A stretch of 64,000 nt of DNA from Terriglobia bacterium (lineage in GTDB: Bacteria > Acidobacteriota > Terriglobia > Bryobacterales > Bryobacteraceae). Positions within the stretch are counted from its first letter, which is position 1, and each line of letters starts with the position of its first letter. Of the stretch, positions 37,555 through 45,059 are shown piece after piece. Both the position numbers and the translations under genes were made by a program. The notes under the pieces are model-generated. The model made no database searches. It was not told where the DNA came from and was given only the letters and a program-made list of their open reading frames with translations. The stretch spans positions 62,001 to 126,000 of the forward strand of contig JAJPHN010000049.1 of the NCBI GenBank assembly GCA_021325235.1. The letters are read 5' to 3'.

Positions 37555-39599
37555 GAGCGCTGTTGAACCCGGTGCAGTTCGATTATGGTTACGGATCGAT
37601 GCGCATCGAGCGGAATCTGCCAGCCCGAACTTAGCTGCGCGCTCGTGACGGTCCCCAAATCTTTGTTCTCGAACACGGAACGCGCGCGGTAGGTGGCGCT
37701 TCCCGGCGCAACCAGCTTCACTTCGGCTTCCGTTGCGGTGTTGCGGAAAATCGCGACCATGCCGTCGCTTTCGCGGCTCAGACGTACAAAGCCATCCCAG
37801 GCGCCGCTGCCCGGCTGCTGCCATGCGCCCAATGGGAAAAAAGAATCGAGCAGAGAGGCCCGCGCGCGCAGGGTCCGATACCAGGCGACCTGCTCGCCCC
37901 ACCACTGTTGTTGCTCCGCACTCAGTTTGCGCAGATCGCCCAGCAACACCGGACCCGAGCCGAAAGCAACCGCCAGGCGCTCTTCGAAAGGCGCGGTATC
38001 GGCGTGCAGATTGCCGATCAGCATCGTCTCTACCGGGATTGAGGCGGCACGCTGATACAGCAGCATGCGAGCTTGCCGCGGACCGGCGGATTTCGGATCG
38101 CGATCTTCCACATTGCTCAGCCAATCGAGATCGGCCACCCCAAGCAGCGCTGCATCGATCAGATGCTTCTCGCCCCAGAGCTCAAAGGTGTAGTCGACCA
38201 GCACGTCGGGATGCTCTTCATGCAGCTTCCGCCCGATATATTCCAGCCCTTCATAAATTCGATCCAGCGATTCGGCCCACGAGCGATGAAAATGCCCTTC
38301 TGCATGGCAGCCGGGCTCCTCGCCGTAAGCATTGAAAACGGTCGTCAAATCGACCTTTACATAGGCAAGCTGGTATTTGGCGATCAGATCCGAAATCCGC
38401 TTTAGAGCGAATTCGCGATAGCCGCTCGCCAGGCACATGAGGCCAGATGGACCCGAAGCCGTCATGGTGATTTTCGGGCGCTGCCGCGCGTCGAGACAAG
38501 CCCACTCAGGATGCGCTTTGTAATCGGCGGTATCGACGCCGATCGCCGCCAGCGGCACCCAAAGGCCAAGCCGGACACCTTGTGCTTTGAGCTTCGCCGC
38601 CACCGCATCCACACCGCTCGGGAAGCTCGTGCGGTTGATTTCGTTTTCGCCGTAACGAGGCTGCCAGCCATCGTCGATCGTGAACACATCAAACTTCATG
38701 CGGGCTGCGATTGGGGTGAGCTCGTTCACGAGCGATTCATTGATACGCCGCTCGAATGGCTCCCACGTGTTGTAGAGCCATGCCGGCTTGAAATCCGGAC
38801 CGCGTCGCATCACTATTCGCGACATATAGCCGGGTATCGCCCAGTGTGGATCGAGAAGACCGGCGCCGTCTTTGAAAAACACGATTGAGCTCCGAGCTGA
38901 TTCAAACGTTTCCCCCGGTGCAAGACTCCGAGCGAAGGGAAAGAGATCGGTGTCGTACATGACCGATAAACCTGTTCCCCATCCTTCCCCCATTTCGGTG
39001 CGCTTCAGATATCCGGGCGCCTCGTTAATGACCGCCATGCCTTCACCCGTCCGCACACTGCGTAGAAAAATGGCGGCGTCGGATACGCGCCCGGTCATGA
39101 AGAGCTCGCGCGGAATGGTACCGTAGCCGCCGGTGAGGACGCAATCGTGCGGTTCGCAGGGGCTGGCGTTCAAACGCGTGAAGGCCAGGTGCGTCAGCGT
39201 CTGCAGCCGGCCGGCGGTATTCGTGATCGTGAGCCACTGGCGAATTGCTGGCTCACCCGCGTAGACGGCGTAATGCACCGTCACGCCGAACGCGTTCTGC
39301 TTGTCTTTCAGTTCGATCGCGAGGATTTGAGCGCCCGAGTTCTCGCTCCGCCTGGCAGACTGTACCAGCCAGCCCGAATTGCCCGAAAACTGCCGCGTGC
39401 CGGCCTGAAATGAAAACTCTTCGGCGCGCCCGCGGACATACTCCGTGCCGGTTGCACGCAGTTGCAGCGAATCCGTATGCAGACCCCGCGCGTCGAACAC
39501 AACGCGACGGGAGATCTGGTCGTTCCCGATGCTCCAGCTCTGAGCTGGCATAAGGGCGACAGATCCAAACACCAGCACACAAACCCATGCACAACGCAT
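37548..39599 (-). CDS. alpha-galactosidase, GH36-like, exported
   Basis: 683 residues from ATG 39599, which opens a signal peptide (MRCAWVCVLVFGSVALMPAQ) and lies 7 bp after the lacI stop. It hydrolyses terminal alpha-galactosides. An N-terminal beta-sandwich (about 20-265) precedes a TIM barrel with YNTWE (276-280), FTIDDGW (306-312), and the catalytic nucleophile Asp417 in VKVDLT; the acid/base is probably the Asp in WLSNVEDRD near 490. It is likely co-transcribed with the lacI-type gene upstream, so expressed under its control. The substrate could also be another alpha-linked hexose. Confidence 0.9.
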   Translation of the reverse strand: MRCAWVCVLVFGSVALMPAQSWSIGNDQISRRVVFDARGLHTDSLQLRATGTEYVRGRAEEFSFQAGTRQFSGNSGWLVQSARRSENSGAQILAIELKDKQNAFGVTVHYAVYAGEPAIRQWLTITNTAGRLQTLTHLAFTRLNASPCEPHDCVLTGGYGTIPRELFMTGRVSDAAIFLRSVRTGEGMAVINEAPGYLKRTEMGEGWGTGLSVMYDTDLFPFARSLAPGETFESARSSIVFFKDGAGLLDPHWAIPGYMSRIVMRRGPDFKPAWLYNTWEPFERRINESLVNELTPIAARMKFDVFTIDDGWQPRYGENEINRTSFPSGVDAVAAKLKAQGVRLGLWVPLAAIGVDTADYKAHPEWACLDARQRPKITMTASGPSGLMCLASGYREFALKRISDLIAKYQLAYVKVDLTTVFNAYGEEPGCHAEGHFHRSWAESLDRIYEGLEYIGRKLHEEHPDVLVDYTFELWGEKHLIDAALLGVADLDWLSNVEDRDPKSAGPRQARMLLYQRAASIPVETMLIGNLHADTAPFEERLAVAFGSGPVLLGDLRKLSAEQQQWWGEQVAWYRTLRARASLLDSFFPLGAWQQPGSGAWDGFVRLSRESDGMVAIFRNTATEAEVKLVAPGSATYRARSVFENKDLGTVTSAQLSSGWQIPLDAHRSVTIIELHRVQQRSQ

Positions 39600-39606
39600 C
39601 CCGTGA

Positions 39607-40617
39607 TTATCCTTTCCTCGCGCATATACCGGTGGACCCGCGCACAATCAAGTCCGGCTCGAGCACGAATTCCCGGCCCCGCTCCGTATCGCCTCGAGCG
39701 TGCTTTCGCAAAGCTTCGAAGGCCAGCTCTGCGATGCGGTCGCGCGGCACATTTACGGTGGTAAGCGATGGAATCGTATACTGCCCGAGCTGAATATTGT
39801 CGAAGCCCGCGACCGACAATTCGCGCGGTACTGCGATCCGCCGCTCAGCCAATTCCTTCAGAACCCCCACGGCTGTCACGTCGTTGATGCAGATGATCGC
39901 GGTCGCATCGAAACCCGATTCGAGCAGTTCGGCTACTGCTTCCCGCCCACCCTGCGGCCCGTCTGCTGCAGGCGAGAACACGTGTGCCGGAGCTTTGTGG
40001 GAGGCCATGGTCTCGAGAAAGGCTCGCCTCCGGTCCTCGGTAGAGCCCAGCGCGATGCGATACGCCACCAGCGCCATGCGGCGATGCCCGAGACTGTAGA
40101 GATACTCGACCAACTGGCGCATGCCCTTGCCGTAGTTCGAGCGAATGTTGGTCAACCCGCGCTGCGAGGTGAAGTCGTAGCAGACTACGGGAATACCGGT
40201 GCCGTCGAGTTCATCGAGCACATCATCCTGCATCTCGGAGACAATCGCGGCGATGCCCGCGACCCTCTGACCGATGAGCGAGCGGATCCCTTCGCGGAGA
40301 CGCGCAGCGTCGTAATGACTGGCCAGAAGAAGCGTCTCGAAGCCGTTTGCATACGCCAGCGTCTCGAGCCTGCGGTACACGTCAAGGAAGAATGGATTAT
40401 CCAGATTGGAGACGATAACGCCCAGAATCCGGCTGGAACCCTCGACCAGCGAGCGCGCGTGCAGATTGGGGTGATACCTGAGGCGCTCCATCACCTTCTC
40501 GACTCGCTCCCGGGTAGAAGCGCGCACGTTCTCGTCGCCGTTTACAACACGGGACACGGTGCTCACCGAAACACCGGCGGCTTTGGCCACGTCCAGAAGT
40601 TTCACGTGATCCAGCAT
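39607..40617 (-). CDS. LacI-family transcriptional regulator
   Basis: 336 residues from ATG 40617; longer TTG starts exist. The N-terminal helix-turn-helix is VKLLDVAKAAGVSVSTVSRV with a hinge helix (ARSLVEGSS); the periplasmic-binding-like sensor domain follows (ILGVIVSNLDNPFF, GVLKELAERRIAVPRELSVAGFD). It sits at the centre of the sugar gene set: alpha-galactosidase downstream on the same strand, a PhyH oxygenase and sugar transporter divergent. A LacI-type operator overlaps the start of the divergent promoter. Its effector is probably a galactoside or related sugar. Confidence 0.93.
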   Translation of the reverse strand: MLDHVKLLDVAKAAGVSVSTVSRVVNGDENVRASTRERVEKVMERLRYHPNLHARSLVEGSSRILGVIVSNLDNPFFLDVYRRLETLAYANGFETLLLASHYDAARLREGIRSLIGQRVAGIAAIVSEMQDDVLDELDGTGIPVVCYDFTSQRGLTNIRSNYGKGMRQLVEYLYSLGHRRMALVAYRIALGSTEDRRRAFLETMASHKAPAHVFSPAADGPQGGREAVAELLESGFDATAIICINDVTAVGVLKELAERRIAVPRELSVAGFDNIQLGQYTIPSLTTVNVPRDRIAELAFEALRKHARGDTERGREFVLEPDLIVRGSTGICARKG

Positions 40618-40672
40618 AACCGCAATCGTCTGCAATCGTTCCCACAATTTATCTCTCGTAAGCAAATTTCTA

Positions 40673-40701
40673 TTGACAGGGTCAGGAAACGGGCATAACC
40701 T
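40673..40701 (+). promoter_or_regulatory. sigma-70-type promoter for the PhyH-MFS-glycosidase operon
   Basis: TTGACA at 40673-40678 is the exact -35 consensus, and TAACCT at 40696-40701 is a fair -10 with a 17-base spacer. The start point would be near 40708. Confidence 0.7.
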
Positions 40702-40706
40702 GTGTC

Positions 40707-40720
40707 TGGAAACGCTCCCA
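40707..40720. promoter_or_regulatory. LacI-family operator
   Basis: TGGAAACGCTCCCA matches its own reverse complement at 10 of 14 positions and is centred on CG, as LacI/GalR-type operators are. It overlaps the predicted transcription start, a position expected for repression, and lies between the lacI gene and its probable target. Confidence 0.65.
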
Positions 40721-40763
40721 GGTTTTGAGAAACAAATCGCCTCGGAGCACAGCAGGAGGACTC

Positions 40764-41615
40764 ATGGCAAAAGGCCCTATCTCGCAGGCGCAGGCCGCCG
40801 AATACCAGGAGCGCGGCTTCATTCTCGTCAAAGGCATGTTGGAACCTCAGGAAGTATCGCTACTAAGCCGGGCCGCGCACGAAGACCGCGTACTTGACCA
40901 GCACTCCTTCGGCAAAGGCGACGGCGAAGGGGGCAGCATCCGGCTTTCACTCTGGAACCACCCGACCGACACCATTTATGGCGCGATCGCCCGCTGCGAA
41001 AGCATCGTAAATTCAGCCGAAACGCTGCTGGGCGGCGAAGTGTATCACTATCATTCGAAGATGATCATGAAGGACGCCAAGGTCGGGGGCGCGTGGGCGT
41101 GGCATCAGGATTACGGCTACTGGTATCAAAATGGCGTGCTTTGGCCACTGCTCACCAGCGCGTTCATCGCGGTGGATCCCGCTACTCGAGAAAACGGCTG
41201 CCTGCAGGTGATCGAAGGCTCACACAAACTCGGCCGTATCGAGCATGTGCTGACCGGCGACCAGGCGGGCGCTGATCGCGAGCGAGTGGATGAAATCCTT
41301 AAGCGCCTTCCGCTTGTGTATGTCGAAATGGATCCGGGCGACGCGCTCTTCTTTGACGCCAATCTGCTCCATCGCTCCGATCAGAACAAGTCCGATCACT
41401 CGCGCTGGTCGATGATCTGCTGCTATAACGCCGCGCGCAACGATCCTTACAAGGAATCGCACCATCCGCGTTACACGAAGCTACACAAGCTGCCCGATTC
41501 GGCGATTCTGGAAGCCGGACTCAAGCGCTTTTCCGAAGCCGGCGACGATAGCGGCTGGCTTGATCCCGCCAAGGACGCGAGCGCGGCTAGCCTTTCGCAG
41601 ACCGTCCAGCAATAG
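40764..41615 (+). CDS. phytanoyl-CoA dioxygenase (PhyH) family protein
   Basis: 283 residues from ATG 40764 with AGGAGG at 40754-40759; the frame extends thirteen codons upstream without an SD. It is a Fe(II)/2-oxoglutarate-dependent oxygenase: metal ligands His114 and Asp116 (WAWHQDYGYW) and distal His203 (FFDANLLHRSDQNKSDHSR), with the Arg further on for 2OG. The substrate is unknown; the surrounding genes suggest a sugar-linked small molecule. It is the first gene of a unit with the MFS and glycosidase. Confidence 0.9.
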   Translation: MAKGPISQAQAAEYQERGFILVKGMLEPQEVSLLSRAAHEDRVLDQHSFGKGDGEGGSIRLSLWNHPTDTIYGAIARCESIVNSAETLLGGEVYHYHSKMIMKDAKVGGAWAWHQDYGYWYQNGVLWPLLTSAFIAVDPATRENGCLQVIEGSHKLGRIEHVLTGDQAGADRERVDEILKRLPLVYVEMDPGDALFFDANLLHRSDQNKSDHSRWSMICCYNAARNDPYKESHHPRYTKLHKLPDSAILEAGLKRFSEAGDDSGWLDPAKDASAASLSQTVQQ

Positions 41616-41645
41616 GCTGACAATCTCTGGTGATACGCTGCGCTG

Positions 41646-43010
41646 ATGCCGGCAACGTTGGCCGAAACCGCTCCTCGTCTTGATCTTCCGTATCTTCTGC
41701 GTCTGGCCGCCACAGCAGCGCTGGGCGGGCTGTTGTTCGGTTTCGACATTGCGATTATTACCGGTGCGGGCCCGTTTTTAACGACGCACTTCCACCTGAG
41801 CGACTGGAATCTCGGGGTCGCCTTCAGTTCCCTGCTCTTCGGTTGCGTGCTCGGTTCGGCTATCGCCGGCCGCGTCACGGATTTTCTCGGACGCCGGCGG
41901 CTGCTGCTTTGGGTCGCGCTACTGTTTGCGCTGACCTCAATTGCTACAGGCCTTGCGCCGAGTTTCACTCTTTTCCTGATCGCACGTTTTCTGGGCGGCA
42001 TTGCAGTCGGAGGTGCGTCGGTGCTTTCGCCGATGTACGTCTCCGAGATCGCGCCGCCCCATCTACGCGGCCGGCTCGGCGCACTGTATCAGTTCTCGAT
42101 CATTCTAGGCATTCTCGGCTCTTACGCCATTAACTATCTGCTGCGCAACTCGGGCCCTGCTAACTGGCGCTTCATGTTTGCCACGGGCGCCGTGCCATCG
42201 GTTCTGTTCTGGGTGCTGCTACTCTCCGCGCCCGAGACACCGCGCTTTCTTGCCATTGCGCACCGCACACCCGAAGCGTTGAAATTGCTCACCCGGCTGG
42301 TCGGCCCGCGCGAAGCACAAATCGAACTGGACGAGATTCAGGCCAGCCTTGCGCACACCCAGAGCCGCTGGCGCGATCTGCTCGATCCGAAAATTCGCCC
42401 GGCGCTCGTGGTCGGCTTCTGCCTCGCGATCCTGATCCACTTCTCGGGAATCAACACCATCATCGACTACGCGCCCGCGATCTTTACGGCGGCCGGCTGG
42501 AACATCGACGCCGCGCTCTTCTCCACGCTGATTGTGGGCGCGACGAACTTCGTATTCACGGTCGCCTCGTTCTGGATGATCGACCGCTTTGGCCGTCGAC
42601 CGCTCTATATCACGGGGTCATTTGGGATGACCGCCGCTCTCATCGGGCTCGTGATCGTCTGCCACTACGATCTCTTCAGCGGCACCATCGTGCTGGTGCT
42701 CATTCTGGCTTATCTTGCCTGCTTTGCCTCCTGCATCGGTCCGGTCTTTTGGACACTCGTTCCCGAAATCTTTCCCAACCACATTCGGGGCACCGCGATG
42801 ACCGTTCCTGTGCTCACACAGTGGGTCGCCAATGCCGTGGTCGTGCTGCTTTTTCCGCACGCCTTCCACCATCTGGGGAAAGCGGCAACGTTCAGCGTTC
42901 TCGCGATTGCGGCGCTCGGCCAGGCCCTTTTTACGATCCGCTACGTACCGGAAACCAAGAACCGCACACTCGAAGAAATCGCCGCCCACTGGAATCCGCC
43001 GCATACATGA
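41646..43010 (+). CDS. MFS sugar porter
   Basis: 454 residues and twelve helices. Sugar-porter family motifs are clear: LGGLLFGFDIAIITGAGPF in helix 1, GRVTDFLGRRRLLL (motif A), PMYVSEIAPPHLRGRLG, and VPETKNRTLEEI at the end. It would bring a mono- or disaccharide into the cell with protons. It lies 30 bp after phyH, with TGATACGCT ending six bases before the ATG, and its stop overlaps the glycosidase start by 4 bp. Confidence 0.92.
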   Translation: MPATLAETAPRLDLPYLLRLAATAALGGLLFGFDIAIITGAGPFLTTHFHLSDWNLGVAFSSLLFGCVLGSAIAGRVTDFLGRRRLLLWVALLFALTSIATGLAPSFTLFLIARFLGGIAVGGASVLSPMYVSEIAPPHLRGRLGALYQFSIILGILGSYAINYLLRNSGPANWRFMFATGAVPSVLFWVLLLSAPETPRFLAIAHRTPEALKLLTRLVGPREAQIELDEIQASLAHTQSRWRDLLDPKIRPALVVGFCLAILIHFSGINTIIDYAPAIFTAAGWNIDAALFSTLIVGATNFVFTVASFWMIDRFGRRPLYITGSFGMTAALIGLVIVCHYDLFSGTIVLVLILAYLACFASCIGPVFWTLVPEIFPNHIRGTAMTVPVLTQWVANAVVVLLFPHAFHHLGKAATFSVLAIAALGQALFTIRYVPETKNRTLEEIAAHWNPPHT

Positions 43011-44788
43011 GAATCAGCCGCCGCCAAATACTCGAGCTTGCCGCCGCTGCGCCGCTGGTGCGGTTTTCTACGCCGACTGTGGAAGCCGCCTTCGATGCCC
43101 AGCGGCTGCCGTTCAGCCGGGCCGGTTCGTACTGGGCCGTCTCCAAGGTCTGGTGGCCTTTCGGCGCAAGCTCACAGATCCCGCTCGACAGCTGGTACAT
43201 CCGCCTGCTGGCCGACGACGCCAATCCCAACGAAATCTTTCGGTTTGAACTGCTGCGCGACGGCAACCTGCAGTCGTTCACGCCGACGCTCACGCCCTCA
43301 ACGCTCCGCTTCGGTTCGGTAGCATTCGCCATAGCTGCCAACGATCTTCTTCAGGTGCGCGGCAACGGCTGTATGCTTCGGCTACACGGCATCCTCAGCT
43401 CCTATTCCTACGCCGTTCCGCACGGCCCGAATGCCTGCGAATTCTGCTCGGTGAATATTCCGCGGGTACTGGTGAAAGCCCAGCGCGGCACGCTCAAACT
43501 GGACGCCAAGTGGGCCGATGAAAAGTTGAAAGCCTCCTGCTCGGAAGTGACGATCGACATCGCACCCGATTCGGAGGGCCGCTTCGATTGCACGTTCGAG
43601 TATTACGACGGCACGCCTCCATACAGCGCGCATCCTGCCCCCTTCGAGGATGCCGTCGAGCACACCCGCGAGGATTTCAACCGGTTCTGCAATGCCATTC
43701 AGCCCCTGGCCGCACACTGGGAACCCGCTCGGCCTCTTGCGGCCTGGGTCCTGTGGTCGAGCACGGTCGCCGCGCGCGGACTGTATCGAAACCCGGTGAT
43801 CTGGTGCAGCAAGAACTGGATGAACCGCATATGGTCCTGGGATCATTGTTTCGTAACGGTCGGCCTCGCCCCCTACCTGCCCGAAGTTGCCTGGCAGCAG
43901 CTTATTCTCTTCAGAGACATGCAGGATCCACGCTCCGGGGTGCTCGCCGATTCCATGAGTAACATCCAGCGCAGCTGGCTCTGCACCAAGCCGCCCATTC
44001 ATGGATGGGCGCTCTCGCATCTCATGCGGGCGACCGAACTCAGCCGTGGCCAGCTCGTCGAAATTTATGAGCCGCTGGTTAAATGGACCAACTACTGGCT
44101 GCGCGATCGCGACCTTGCCGGCGATGGCCTGCCCTGCCTGCTTAATCCGAACGAGAGCTTCGATAACACAACTGGCAATACGCTCTTCGGGCCGGTGCAG
44201 GCGCCCGAGACTGCCAGCTATCTCGTTCTTCAGCTGGAGGCACTGAGCACGGTCGCAAGCAAACTCGGGCACGCTCAGGATGCCGCTGACTGGTCCCAAC
44301 GCGCTCACACGCTCACCCATGCTCTGGTTCAGAAGCTCTGGGATCCGCAAGCCGGGAAGTTTGTTGCGCGCCGTGTTCCCGACGGGAAGACCGGTTCCGG
44401 CGATTGCATTTTCAGCTATGTGCCTATCGTGCTGGGCAAGCGTCTGCCTGCCAGCATCGCGGAAACGCTCACTCGCGCGCTGTCGCAACCAGGCCGATTC
44501 CTGACTTCGTATGGCCTTGCGTCCGAAGCTCTGACCAGCCCGCGCTACGATCCCGATTCGTACGTCAAAGGCCCGGTCTGGGCGCCGCCGAACGTTTTCA
44601 TTGCCGAAGGTCTGGATGCCATCGGTCAGACCGCGCTCGCCTCTCGCATTCGCCATGCATTTCTGAGCAATTGTCTTCGACAGGGCATGAGCGAGCATTT
44701 CGATGCGAAAACGGGCACCCCGGCCGGCGACTCGCTGTACAACTGGACGGCCGCCATGTTCCTGCATATGGCACGGCACGAGGCCTGA
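43007..44788 (+). CDS. glycoside hydrolase of the (alpha/alpha)6 type (trehalase/MGH1-like), Tat-exported
   Basis: 593 residues; the ATG overlaps the preceding stop codon (ATGA). The N-terminus MRISRRQILELAAAAPLVRF is Tat-like. Residues 230-590 show the toroid of a GH37/GH63-type enzyme: NRIWSWDHCFVTVGLAPY, GVLADSMSNIQRSWLCTKPP, WTNYWLRDRDLAGDGLP, VKGPVWAPPNVFIAEGLDA. The Trp-rich WSWDHCF segment contains the likely acid. Substrate is probably an alpha-glucoside or glucosylglycerate-like sugar. Confidence 0.8.
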   Translation: MRISRRQILELAAAAPLVRFSTPTVEAAFDAQRLPFSRAGSYWAVSKVWWPFGASSQIPLDSWYIRLLADDANPNEIFRFELLRDGNLQSFTPTLTPSTLRFGSVAFAIAANDLLQVRGNGCMLRLHGILSSYSYAVPHGPNACEFCSVNIPRVLVKAQRGTLKLDAKWADEKLKASCSEVTIDIAPDSEGRFDCTFEYYDGTPPYSAHPAPFEDAVEHTREDFNRFCNAIQPLAAHWEPARPLAAWVLWSSTVAARGLYRNPVIWCSKNWMNRIWSWDHCFVTVGLAPYLPEVAWQQLILFRDMQDPRSGVLADSMSNIQRSWLCTKPPIHGWALSHLMRATELSRGQLVEIYEPLVKWTNYWLRDRDLAGDGLPCLLNPNESFDNTTGNTLFGPVQAPETASYLVLQLEALSTVASKLGHAQDAADWSQRAHTLTHALVQKLWDPQAGKFVARRVPDGKTGSGDCIFSYVPIVLGKRLPASIAETLTRALSQPGRFLTSYGLASEALTSPRYDPDSYVKGPVWAPPNVFIAEGLDAIGQTALASRIRHAFLSNCLRQGMSEHFDAKTGTPAGDSLYNWTAAMFLHMARHEA

Positions 44789-44831
44789 AACGGCTGTCGA
44801 ATTCGAATCGCGGACGCTATTCTGAGGAGGC

Positions 44832-44950
44832 GTGAAGCTGGCAGATGTCGCCAACGAGCGTAGGTATCGGTCACCACCGTGTCGCGCGTGCTCAATTGCA
44901 GTGGAAACGTCAACGCTTCGACTCGCGCGCGCGTGGAAGCGGTCCTGGAC
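44832..44950 (+). pseudogene. broken LacI-type helix-turn-helix remnant
   Basis: The first ten codons from GTG 44832 read VKLADVANER; then, after a one-base slip near 44862, the other frame reads VSVTTVSRVLNCSGNVNASTR and continues ARVEAVLD. Together this is the N-terminal DNA-binding helix-turn-helix of a LacI-family regulator. After 44950 nothing of the sensor domain remains. It lies just after the sugar genes. Confidence 0.75.
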
Positions 44951-45059
44951 TCGCCTGTCCGGTTGAGCCGGGATTGCTCCCGTTTCAGTTTTCACCATGA
45001 TCGTTTCAACGAGCAAGTGCGGCCCTGCTGGTGCGTCACAATATAAGAGCACCCCTCCC

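Noticed and set aside
42749-43006. Upstream extension of the glycosidase frame into the MFS gene
   Set aside because: The extension overlaps the sugar porter in another frame; the ATGA junction at 43007 followed by a Tat-type signal is the natural start.
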